DNA from: Nelumbo lutea
Taxonomy: Eukaryota > Streptophyta > Magnoliopsida > Proteales > Nelumbonaceae
Direction of reading: 5' to 3'
DNA length: 64,000 nucleotides
NCBI GenBank assembly: GCA_022828595.1
Contig: JAKGHH010000005.1
Span: 25,370,193-25,434,192 of the forward strand
Made by a program: the position numbers and the translations under genes. The notes beneath the pieces are model-generated. The model made no database searches. It was given only the letters and a program-made list of their open reading frames with translations, and was not told the origin of the DNA. Shown in pieces: positions 45,401 to 49,052 of the stretch; position 1 is the first letter of the stretch; the number at the start of each line of letters is the position of its first letter.

Positions 45401-47491
45401 CCAGCGGCACTGTTCCCTTGAAGTCAATCTACCATGGATCATCAGATACCGTTTAGCTATTCTATTTTCTGGTGCTTTAATGGGTAAGCCATCTAACACT
45501 ATAAGTAGCTTCTTTCTCTTATTGTTGTTTGTTGAATGTACAATGCACTATATTCAGAGGCAAAATGTTTTTTCGTGTTTGTCCTGTTATAAACAGCAAA
45601 TAGTCCAACTTCCCTAGCTATTGCTTCCAGGAAGACCTGTTAATGCTATGTACACCATCAATGTTGATGGACTCTCCTAAGTGGATGAAGTCTGTTCTTG
45701 TTAGACAAGCATCCAATTATGACACTAATGGATTCTTGATAGACACTTGAAATAAAATTTTCCTTTATCTACTTTCTTATTTGACATAAATGAGTTGTAC
45801 AATGAATGTCGCTTTTCTAGAAACCATTATTGAGTAACGAAGATAAAGTTTTAGACCCTTTTTATAAGTATGTAATGTTAGAATTAGAAAAAATATAGTT
45901 TAGATTTTTTCTATACATGTATCTGCAAGTTGTTTTCCTTTCTTACTGAGTCAGACTTCCAGACACATAAGGAATTCTGATCCCTGTGTCTGTAGATGAC
46001 ATCAGAAGGGAGATGGCTGACCTCTTACATGTAGCTAGGGGACCCTGTGGAACTCTGATTCCTATGTCTGTAGATGACATCAGAAGGGAGATGGTTGACC
46101 TCTTACATGTAGCTAGAGAACCCTGGATTCTAAGTCTGTTCTGAGTTGAGAGGAGGATTGTGATGTGTATCTTTGATTTGGATAGAAAGTAATGAATACA
46201 ATGATAATGTTGACTGATCAGGAGTTTATAGGATCTGGTTCAACCTTTATGGGGATCAATGACAGACCCCCAAGTATAAAAGAGTAATATCTTTATTATT
46301 CTTATTTTTCATCTCTCAATCAAGGATAGTGTGTATCTGAAACAAAACAGCTTTTGATCCTCAATTTATATATTCATGAAACATGGTTCAAGAAACCCTC
46401 CCCCCCCTCTCTCTCATACCCATTCCTACCTTCAAACCATCATTTTACTTTTTACAGTGACCTCTTTCTCTATACATGATGACATGACACTTTACATCGC
46501 TTCTCATCTTAACAACCCACCAAACTGGTTAAAATAATTTAGCCTTTTAGTAATATATCATCATCATCATCATTCAGGCCTTATCCCAACTATATGGAGT
46601 CAGCTACATGAATCCTGTTTGACCATTCTGTTCAGTTTAATGGGTTACACAATGAGGGGGTAACCCGCCCTCAGAGGCTCAGACTACACCACCCCTCCCC
46701 AACCCTGGTGAAGGTGGGGATTCAATCCCACCTATTACAACAATCCGGATGCTTTTTCTTGTAAGCTAGCTGGCACCTTCCTATGATTAACTTATTTGTG
46801 AGCTGTTTTTATCCCCTGTAGAGAAATCCATGCCCCTCAGCCAGAAGTGGAAACACATAATGACTTAAATAAGCTCATGCAGTGGTCTTGCTCAAACCAC
46901 ATGAATAATTAGAATGCATTTAGGCCCTAAATATAATTTCAAATTACAATAAAATCCATGATAGAAATTTAAACTACAAATATTACCGACATCCTCTGAC
47001 AGATAAAATTGAAGGAAATGTGATTAACCCATCCCTCACCATAAGAAAGGTCCCATTCTACTGAAGTCACTGGATATCCAACAAATAGATGGTTCACCGA
47101 TTTTTGTGCTTCATTAGAAAGAATTCACTTATTGGTGATTATGAAAAAGGCCAATTTGATATGAACATTTTCTAGGATGGCATTCTTGCATTTTCCTATT
47201 CAGGAAATGAGGAAAAAAAAACCATTTACCTGTTGCCATCTTGGCCATTACAGTCCTGTAAAGGGTGCCACTATATACAAAGGGTGCGTTTCCATGCTTG
47301 TCAGCATGAGATTTTACCAATTTACCAAGCAATGGACATCCTATTCCAAGTGCCTGATAAATGCTTCTTTTTTTTTTTCTCTAATGGTGTCTTTTCCTGG
47401 TCTTGCAGTGCTTCTTTTTGCATTCGCAGTGCTTATGTATACGGCTGTAATAGTTGGTCAACAATGCCTCCACAAATGCAAGCTTGATTGA
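6251..47491 (+). CDS. PhoD-like metallophosphatase (host gene, 3' eight exons, 5' end outside window)
   Basis: This is the only clear host gene. Exons are 6251-6478, 6645-6766, 7027-7087, 7481-7621, 41719-41826, 42027-42255, 45235-45483 and 47409-47491. All introns are GT-AG and all junctions keep phase, giving about 407 residues with no stop before TGA at 47489-47491. Motifs typical of the PhoD-like calcineurin-superfamily phosphatases are [24 protein letters not shown] and GDVHFGE, which supply the metal ligands. A hydrophobic C-terminal segment (last exon) should anchor the protein in a membrane. The family hydrolyses phosphoesters, but the substrate of the plant members is not certain. 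The N-terminal exon(s), with any signal peptide and the first metal motif, must lie left of the window. The intron after 7621 is about 34 kb and full of nested retrotransposons. Confidence 0.9.
6645..6766 (+). CDS. PhoD-like phosphatase exon (WDDHDYG)
   Basis: It follows the acceptor ACAG (6641-6644) and ends at CCAAG before GTGGGG. It encodes [16 protein letters not shown] and [14 protein letters not shown], with the last Arg codon split across the intron. Confidence 0.9.
7027..7087 (+). CDS. PhoD-like phosphatase exon ([14 protein letters not shown])
   Basis: A 61-base exon between acceptor TCGCAG and donor GTGTGA. It completes the split Arg codon and reads [16 protein letters not shown]. 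Confidence 0.85.
7481..7621 (+). CDS. PhoD-like phosphatase exon ([10 protein letters not shown])
   Basis: It starts after CTTCAG and ends at ATTCAG before GTATTT: 47 codons. It carries [15 protein letters not shown] and WAWLEKELN. The donor at 7622 opens the 34 kb intron. Confidence 0.9.
7622..8880 (+). other. Start of the 34 kb intron, no gene seen
   Basis: AT-rich intron DNA with a poly-T run near 7868-7883. Two weakly similar stretches (around 8110-8150 and 8735-8770, both with AATCAG...GTTTCAT) suggest an old duplication. I see no coding exon. Confidence 0.6.
8886..9131 (-). repeat. 3' LTR of Copia B
   Basis: On the minus strand it begins TGTAGAGATACTTGATG and ends AGAAGATTGACA. It is nearly identical to 12537-12782. 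Confidence 0.9.
9132..11340 (-). pseudogene. Copia B pol remnant (integrase end, RT, RNase H)
   Basis: Read on the minus strand, it starts with the integrase C-terminal region near 11250 ([15 protein letters not shown], then [12 protein letters not shown]), a proline-rich linker near 10720-10780, and the RT start with [14 protein letters not shown] near 10560. It continues with RT motifs ([15 protein letters not shown] near 10290, YVDDM near 10015), the connection region FTYFLGLEV near 9900, and RNase H around 9400-9560 ([10 protein letters not shown]) and 9240-9340 ([12 protein letters not shown]). Frame breaks occur near 10170, 9950, 9660 and 9440. The N-terminal integrase and the protease are deleted. 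Confidence 0.8.
11383..12010 (-). pseudogene. Copia B gag remnant
   Basis: The start codon is the minus-strand ATG ending at 12010 ([14 protein letters not shown]). It continues through [21 protein letters not shown] and [13 protein letters not shown] frameshifted zinc-knuckle remnant (11390-11470) follows immediately, so the segment between RSN and the knuckle is lost. Several in-frame stops are present near 11740. Confidence 0.75.
12524..12536 (-). other. Primer binding site of Copia B
   Basis: TGCTCTGATACCA on the + strand is the complement of the tRNA-iMet-type site TGGTATCAGAGCA. It abuts the LTR at 12537. Confidence 0.9.
12537..12782 (-). repeat. 5' LTR of Copia B
   Basis: It is 246 bases, the same length as the partner LTR. 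It starts TGCCAATCTTCTAGG on the + strand and ends CTCTACA before the target duplication TCCTA. Confidence 0.9.
12850..13937 (+). pseudogene. LINE ORF2 C-terminus: zinc-binding and RNase H domains
   Basis: An open stretch from about 12850 to 13877 encodes an RT-associated zinc-binding domain ([37 protein letters not shown]). It is followed by RNase H of the plant LINE type ([26 protein letters not shown]). The first catalytic acid of RNase H is replaced: [10 protein letters not shown] where FDGS is expected. There is one TGA stop at 13876-13878, then the frame reads on to KQASKDMV at the insertion point 13937. It is a fossil, not a functional enzyme. The rest of the domain is at 27207-27313. 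Confidence 0.85.
13938..14184 (-). repeat. Truncated Gypsy LTR (minus orientation)
   Basis: It starts TGATGAGTTACC next to the target duplication and matches the first about 240 bases of the LTR at 26846-27206. It stops at GAGTGTAACT, where the plus-oriented LTR begins. In the original minus-strand element this would have been the 3' LTR. Confidence 0.85.
14186..14599 (+). repeat. Gypsy LTR (plus orientation, left arm)
   Basis: It begins TGTTGGAACCCAAACAC and ends GGTAACTCATCA, and is the reverse complement of the right-end LTR. It carries a private 43-base tandem duplication (14200-14242 and 14243-14285) containing CCCAACTATGGGAGTGG. A GAGAGA/CTCTCT-rich stretch lies near 14480. Confidence 0.88.
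14602..14614 (+). other. Primer binding site of Gypsy left arm
   Basis: TGGTATCAGAGCC lies two bases after the LTR end. It matches a tRNA-Met-type primer. Confidence 0.8.
14641..15717 (+). pseudogene. Gypsy gag, left arm
   Basis: It starts at ATG 14641 ([20 protein letters not shown]). The retrotransposon gag domain follows: [41 protein letters not shown] follows at about 15025-15027 and another near 15143. The frame then continues through [20 protein letters not shown] and [12 protein letters not shown] to a region before the protease ([19 protein letters not shown] near 15570 in a shifted frame). The coding sequence is cut at 15718 by the Athila element and resumes at 22736. Confidence 0.8.
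15719..17226 (+). repeat. 5' LTR of Athila derivative
   Basis: It starts TGATGAGAGTAG and ends TATAGCTATCA. It is about 1508 bases and nearly identical to 21220-22730. A TATATAAAGG-like motif near 16306-16316 could be the core promoter. Confidence 0.9.
17233..17250 (+). other. Primer binding site, tRNA-Asp type
   Basis: TGGCGCCGTTGCCGGGAA, six bases after the LTR end. It complements the CCA end of plant tRNA-Asp. Confidence 0.85.
17423..18388 (+). pseudogene. Athila gag
   Basis: The likely start is ATG 17423 (MTRTR) with a TAG six codons in (17438-17440). It continues as [18 protein letters not shown]. The gag core has [20 protein letters not shown], then [19 protein letters not shown]. Stops follow at about 17892 and 17908. 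A frame change then leads to [19 protein letters not shown] and a single zinc knuckle [14 protein letters not shown] before TAA at about 18386. A further gag tail with coiled-coil character reads on through 18400-19000 in mixed frames. Confidence 0.8.
18991..20019 (+). CDS. Athila protease joined in frame to an integrase C-terminal domain
   Basis: An open reading frame of 342 codons. Residues about 1-210 match the Athila-lineage protease region: [18 protein letters not shown], then the active-site block [11 protein letters not shown] near residues 67-77, and [17 protein letters not shown] near 135-150. From about residue 280 it is the C-terminal tail of an Athila integrase: [20 protein letters not shown] and [13 protein letters not shown], RNase H and the integrase catalytic core that should lie between are missing, yet the frame stays open through the junction near residues 210-280. 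The codon chosen as start is the first ATG of the frame; in the ancestor the frame would be part of a gag-pol polyprotein. Whether the product is made is unknown. Confidence 0.75.
   Translation: MSQMPKYAKFLKEVMPNKRKWVDGEMVKLNEECSTILQKKLPPKLKDPGSFSIPCTIGNTEFEKALCDLGASINLMPYSIFEKLGLHELTSTTIILQLADRSIKYPRGIVEDVLVKVGNFIVPADFIVLDMEEDRTMPLILGRPFLATGDALIEVRKGLLTLRIIGEEVVFNVFKTMEHPNTIEHEIYAIDSIDVGATKVDTSKSEDMLKVALNNSPNQLQQAEQKFVLKSELQNLTSEPHSFEITIHNASLPPSHTKPLPSIVQVPIPGLNPPMKDERGKHRKLKTKWDGPFKGAKVFPHGAIEIHNDDGSTFKVNGHRLKHYIEGEQPTHHGFVLSLKPP
20020..21219 (+). other. Non-coding 3' region of the Athila derivative
   Basis: About 1.2 kb without a convincing gene. It has two similar purine-rich tracts, TTAAGTGTGGGGGAGGAG (near 20249) and TTTAAGTGTGGGGGATTT just before the 3' LTR at 21220; the second is the functional polypurine tract. 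The envelope-like gene of full-length Athila is not seen. Confidence 0.75.
20640..20775 (+). repeat. Three short tandem repeats with hairpin ends
   Basis: Three copies of a unit GTGAGRTGGAGCATAAAATGC followed by ACTCA(C), near 20645-20672, 20694-20722 and 20738-20766, separated by A-rich spacers. GTGAG and CTCAC at the unit ends can pair. Confidence 0.75.
21220..22730 (+). repeat. 3' LTR of Athila derivative
   Basis: About 1511 bases, beginning TGATGATAGTAG and ending TATAGCTATCA before TCGGA. It differs from the 5' LTR by scattered substitutions and by a longer C-run near 21790. Confidence 0.9.
22736..24178 (+). pseudogene. Gypsy pol, left arm (protease and RT)
   Basis: The protease starts right after the Athila insertion, [19 protein letters not shown] (DNG where DSG is usual). 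The RT region follows: [20 protein letters not shown] near 23430, [17 protein letters not shown] near 23590, and [10 protein letters not shown] with the catalytic FDD near 23785. The connection [17 protein letters not shown] is near 24030. Stops or frame changes occur near 22900, 22975, 23364-23366 (TAG in YFQK-like context), 23727, 23906 and 23982. The arm ends just after EDLKIAV, before RNase H. Confidence 0.85.
24179..24350. other. Spacer at the centre of the Gypsy palindrome
   Basis: On the minus strand it contains the start of a Gypsy RNase H ([26 protein letters not shown]). It is present only once, so it is the loop between the arms. A 14-base word TCATTTCTTTGACA occurs twice at its left side (about 24179-24192 and 24209-24222), marking the joint. 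Confidence 0.75.
24351..25790 (-). pseudogene. Gypsy pol, right arm (RT and protease)
   Basis: Minus-strand counterpart of 22736-24178. It reads from the protease (near 25760, [15 protein letters not shown]; then [19 protein letters not shown]) through VRPYRYPYF, a TAG (complement of 25162-25164), [15 protein letters not shown] near 24930, and [10 protein letters not shown] near 24745, to EDLKIAV near 24360. The TAG and the frameshift at STFRPS are identical to those in the left arm. Some stops of the left arm are absent here. Confidence 0.85.
25884..26640 (-). pseudogene. Gypsy gag, right arm
   Basis: Minus-strand gag matching 14830-15717: [27 protein letters not shown]-like region, [17 protein letters not shown]. 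Here the TAG that follows QNHP in the left arm is a sense codon (CAG). The N-terminal part (26460-26640) is out of frame. The gag start and the PBS/LTR lie to its right. Confidence 0.8.
26846..27206 (-). repeat. Gypsy LTR (minus orientation, right end)
   Basis: 361 bases, + strand start TGATGAGTTACAGC, end GGGTTCCAACA. It is the complete LTR of the minus-strand arm. The adjoining primer site on the minus strand reads TTAGTATCAGAGCC (complement of 26831-26844). Confidence 0.88.
27207..27313 (+). pseudogene. LINE RNase H C-terminus and stop
   Basis: It continues the frame left at 13937: [19 protein letters not shown], the usual end of plant LINE RNase H, then TAG at 27311-27313. A 3' UTR of about 170 bases and an A-run (27485-27493) follow. 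Confidence 0.85.
27494..29976. repeat. Unclassified repeat-like intron DNA, possible solo LTR
   Basis: About 2.5 kb with no convincing gene. On the minus strand CTATAAAAGG (28151-28160) looks like a TATA box and is followed by a leader-like CA-rich stretch; this pattern resembles an LTR promoter. The right half has many GGGCC/GGCCC words. No TG...CA borders with a target duplication could be fixed, so the class is open. Confidence 0.4.
29982..30327 (-). repeat. 3' LTR of Copia C
   Basis: + strand start AGTTGGCAAATCATGACTG, end GCTCTACATCTCTACA. The purine tract on the minus strand (complement of CTCCCCCTCAAG) adjoins it. Confidence 0.8.
30328..31900 (-). pseudogene. Copia C RT and RNase H remnants
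   Basis: Minus strand: a linker end with [16 protein letters not shown] near 31830, RT with [15 protein letters not shown] near 31570, [20 protein letters not shown] near 31400, [13 protein letters not shown] near 31130, and the RNase H start [15 protein letters not shown] near 30840. RNase H is then interrupted: after DDRKSTS (near 30610) about 60 bases of unrelated filler replace its middle. The end ([13 protein letters not shown] and [13 protein letters not shown]) follows near 30400-30520. Stops occur near 31580, 31260 and 30970. Confidence 0.78.
31990..33430 (-). pseudogene. Copia C protease and integrase
   Basis: Minus strand. The protease active site reads [13 protein letters not shown] near 33350, where [13 protein letters not shown] is usual, so the catalytic Asp is His. 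The integrase zinc region is near 32970 ([14 protein letters not shown]), and [10 protein letters not shown] near 32870. The core has YTNVWGP (Asp to Asn) near 32790, FRSDNAKEY near 32600, and [10 protein letters not shown] (Glu to Lys) near 32480. Thus two of the three DDE residues are lost. The C-terminal part [17 protein letters not shown] is near 32270. Breaks occur near 33128, 32640 and 32355. Confidence 0.82.
33582..34467 (-). pseudogene. Copia C gag
   Basis: Start at the minus-strand ATG ending at 34467 ([14 protein letters not shown]). It continues with SNYLEWA, an out-of-frame step near 34350, then [16 protein letters not shown] and [14 protein letters not shown], the Copia gag core. 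It ends with the knuckle [15 protein letters not shown] near 33710. Stops near 33975 and 33860 break it. Confidence 0.78.
35007..35180 (-). repeat. 5' LTR of Copia C, first half
   Basis: It matches the left LTR from AGTTGGCAAATC to ATATTGCAAT, where Copia D enters. The rest is at 40655-40820. Confidence 0.85.
35181..35444 (+). repeat. 5' LTR of Copia D
   Basis: It begins TGTTGGAATAATGTTAAAG and ends CTACACTGTCAAGA. A TATATATAG box lies near 35318, and a TCTTC/TCTCC microsatellite near 35370-35415 is shorter than in the partner LTR. Confidence 0.9.
35445..35456 (+). other. Primer binding site of Copia D
   Basis: TGGTATCAGAGC, tRNA-iMet type, directly after the LTR end fixed by the target duplication. 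Confidence 0.88.
36032..36870 (+). pseudogene. Copia D gag
   Basis: Start ATG 36032 ([13 protein letters not shown]). It holds the Copia gag domains: [54 protein letters not shown] follows at 36356-36358, then the same frame region continues [17 protein letters not shown] and [19 protein letters not shown] knuckle [13 protein letters not shown] (near 36810) and a TAG near 36874 follow a +1/-1 frame step near 36785. Gag and pol are probably one long frame in the active ancestor. Confidence 0.82.
36879..40346 (+). pseudogene. Copia D pol (protease, integrase, RT, RNase H)
   Basis: The protease has [13 protein letters not shown] near 37170-37205. The integrase zinc region is [14 protein letters not shown] near 37565. 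The core DDE triad is intact in YSDVWGP (37741), FQSDNAKEY (37930) and GVAERKNRH (38036). The C-terminal part has [14 protein letters not shown] near 38240. RT has [15 protein letters not shown] near 39130 and [10 protein letters not shown] near 39397. RNase H has [20 protein letters not shown] near 39875, [24 protein letters not shown], and ends MIDIYAPT with TGA at 40344-40346. Breaks: near 37400-37470, TAA at 37651-37653, TAG at 39028-39030, and a frame change near 39440. Most stops look like single C-to-T or G-to-A changes. Confidence 0.88.
40354..40649 (+). repeat. 3' LTR of Copia D
   Basis: 296 bases, 32 longer than the 5' LTR, partly through a TCTTC repeat expansion near 40561-40618 and a small duplication of TTTTATTTC near 40421-40440. 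It ends CTGTCAAGA before GCAAT. Confidence 0.9.
40655..40820 (-). repeat. 5' LTR of Copia C, second half
   Basis: It continues the LTR (TACATTAATGCTTCTACTGC) and ends CTCTACATCTCTACA. It matches 30159-30327 of the partner LTR. Confidence 0.85.
40826..41718 (+). other. End of the 34 kb intron, no gene seen
   Basis: AT-rich intron DNA between Copia C and the acceptor AATCTAG (ending 41718). I see no element ends and no coding exon. Confidence 0.6.
41719..41826 (+). CDS. PhoD-like phosphatase exon ([10 protein letters not shown])
   Basis: 36 codons between AATCTAG and GTGGGA, phase 0: [20 protein letters not shown] and [16 protein letters not shown]. It follows directly on the exon that ends GSSIQ at 7621. 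Confidence 0.9.
42027..42255 (+). CDS. PhoD-like phosphatase exon (GDVHFGE)
   Basis: Acceptor TTTGTAG, donor GTAAGA. It begins [20 protein letters not shown], carrying the late metal-binding GDVHFGE, then [13 protein letters not shown] and CRYKSCTYG. The last Gly codon is split. Confidence 0.92.
42689..42868 (+). repeat. Tandem duplication of about 90 bases in an intron
   Basis: Two copies (about 42689-42778 and 42779-42868) share GAAACCCCAAAG, TTTATCTTAGTTG, and the end TTTTTCAGGGTGTGTATGAC. Each copy ends with a splice-acceptor-like TTTTTCAG. Copy 2 is followed by an open stretch (to about 42930). Confidence 0.7.
42960..44455 (+). mobile_element. Copia E, 3' fragment (RT, RNase H, LTR)
   Basis: A 5'-deleted Copia in the intron between the GDVHFGE exon and the next exon. 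It starts within RT ([16 protein letters not shown] near 42990) and runs through [26 protein letters not shown] near 43233, and [14 protein letters not shown], to RNase H (YADAD near 43720, [24 protein letters not shown] near 43950). The purine tract ACTTGAGGGGGAG is at 44181-44193, and a probable 3' LTR starts TGAGAATGGG at 44197 and ends near 44455. Breaks occur near 43068, 43521, 43734 and 44005. It is closest to Copia D in sequence style. No 5' LTR and no target duplication were found. Confidence 0.82.
44541..45041. mobile_element. Tourist-like MITE with a second fold-back inside
   Basis: Ends GCGTTTGGTT (44541) and AACCAAACATGGCC (45028-45041) are inverted, each continued by CATTC-rich sequence. 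Both sides carry TAA (44538-44540 and 45042-45044), the usual target of PIF/Harbinger MITEs. At 501 bases it is long because another inverted-repeat element (44686-44866) lies inside. Confidence 0.6.
44686..44866. mobile_element. Inner fold-back element, about 180 bases
   Basis: The left end GCCAGCAGTCATAAATTGCC pairs imperfectly with the right end (complement reads GTTAGCGGTCATAAACTGCC), followed on both arms by YTAGGTC and ACAAAAT/CAAAAT. No certain target duplication. CpG sites are largely replaced by TG/CA. Confidence 0.6.
45235..45483 (+). CDS. PhoD-like phosphatase exon (C-terminal beta region)
   Basis: Acceptor CTTCAG (ending 45234), donor GTAAGC. It completes the split Gly codon and reads [30 protein letters not shown], then [20 protein letters not shown]. 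The last codon is split. The end begins the hydrophobic C-terminal segment. Confidence 0.9.
45970..46125 (+). repeat. Two-copy tandem repeat, about 78 bases
   Basis: The unit contains CTGTAGATGACATCAGAAGG and CTCTTACATGTAGCTAG and occurs at about 45970-46047 and 46048-46125, with few differences. It lies in the last intron. Confidence 0.8.
46557..46792 (-). mobile_element. SINE-like element with (TGA)n tail
   Basis: On the minus strand it has AGCTAGCTTACAAG and GGGATTGAATCCC, which resemble degenerate A and B promoter boxes of tRNA-derived SINEs. It ends with the widespread plant motif GATTCATGTAGCTGACTCC, then GGGATAAGG and a (TGA)n run (46559-46576). Target duplications were not resolved. 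Confidence 0.5.
47409..47491 (+). CDS. PhoD-like phosphatase last exon (membrane segment)
   Basis: Acceptor CTTGCAG ends at 47408. It reads [17 protein letters not shown], a hydrophobic membrane-spanning stretch, then [10 protein letters not shown] and TGA (47489-47491). Confidence 0.88.
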
Positions 47492-48116
47492 TGGCAGCAC
47501 GTATGAGAGGAATTTCAGAAATTTGGAGTGAATCAATATTTAGTGGTACGGGATCAAGCTAAGATTTTGGGGTATATGTTGATTCTTCTGACTTCTGAGC
47601 CTCATCCTGGCCTAGTCATTTGCATATACTTTGTACCAGCATTTTGACTTAGAACAGAGGGTAGTTGAGCAATTTAATTATATGACATTGCTCATCTACC
47701 AAATTTGTGAATTTGTTCACTGGCGAGGCGAAAACGTGAGAATCAGTCTGATGCTTTCTGCGGCTTGTTCCAAACCCCCTCCCCTCCCAACCCGAAAGGA
47801 ATAACGTTAGCTGATATGCCAATGGAGCGATTATTCCTCACCACGGAAATGCATCCCTTTCTCAGTTGTATCTCGTGTTGGTAAATGATAGAATGTACTT
47901 TACCTTTCTGTTGCCGCTTTCCCCCCTTTTAATTGTTTATGGGGTACTGAATTTTTCATTTAGTGACTCGTATTTGCAGAGCCCCGAAGCCCCGAAAATC
48001 TTTATGCTATGTGCATGTTAAGAGGGGGTATGGTCACAAGTGTGGGAATTTACCCCACCCCACAATTTTTATTTCACCGTACAGTTTGGAACCATGATAG
48101 TGGGGGAATTGATGCC

Positions 48117-48122
48117 AATAAA
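48117..48122 (+). terminator. Possible polyadenylation signal
   Basis: AATAAA about 630 bases after the phosphatase stop codon. Plant signals are loose, so this is only a candidate. Confidence 0.35.
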
Positions 48123-48874
48123 GGGGGTATGATGTTACAAGTAGAGGTGTAAAAAAGTTTTAAATTGTTGTACGTATAAGATGAATTAAAAATTTGTGAG
48201 GTTAGCTTCATTGGGATTTCTCCTATTTATTGTATTAGTCAAGATCCATGCAATGCATGGACTTTTTTAATAGATTTTTTCTTTTTTTGGTAAATGTTGA
48301 TAAAAATTGAAGCAAAAGGTATCTTATAGTATTCCTAATTGGGCCAAGCGAAATTGAATCCACCCAAAGCATTTCTCTTGTGCTCATGTACTTTTCTCTC
48401 ATAAATTCATTATTTTTCAATAATATTTAATAGTTTTATTATTTTAAGATAAATATTATTAGATTTTATTATTTTTAATTTAATGGAATTCAATTTGATT
48501 AATAATTTTTTTTATTAAGTAGGTTTCAAAGTCAAACCCAAGTATTGTTTTTGGGTTATGTATTTGTAAATAAATTTGTATTATTTTTAGATGGTTCTTA
48601 AAATAAAAATTATTATTTTTATAATCAATAAACTGATATTATTTTTAAATGGAACCTAAGTGGATTTTTAAATTTTAACAATAATTGTTAATTGTTCATT
48701 TCATTAATATTTTGTGTATATTAGTTATTGCTAGATAAATATGCATTAATTTTTATTATTTATAAAATTATTTTAAGTTAATATTTTTTTATTAATTTAT
48801 GTGTATAAATTATATATGATTGGCATATACATAAATAAAAGCAAGTAGGCCCAAGCTTGACCTAATGGCTCTAA

Positions 48875-49052
48875 GTATCAATTCACCTTTATGTATTGGC
48901 AGAGGTGTATTGGTAATTTAAACCATATACCTTTTTTTAGTTTGCTTTTCAAATTTTAGTTTTAAAAATATATATTATTTAATAAAAATGGATTCCTGAA
49001 AACACTTGTAAGTAAGTGTATTGGGAACCCAAAGATACTATATGATATGCCC
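48875..49052. mobile_element. Decayed relative of the 5858-6104 MITE
   Basis: It aligns to the interior of that MITE: GTACTGGTAGAGGCGTATCG there versus GTATTGGCAGAGGTGTATTG here, and GGCGTATCGGGACCC versus AGTGTATTGGGAACCC. Former CpG sites have become TG or CA. The terminal repeats are not preserved. Confidence 0.6.

Noticed and set aside
46557..46792. A tRNA gene suggested by the B-box-like GGGATTGAATCCC
   Set aside because: No cloverleaf can be formed, and the 3' part matches a SINE-like motif with a TGA-repeat tail.
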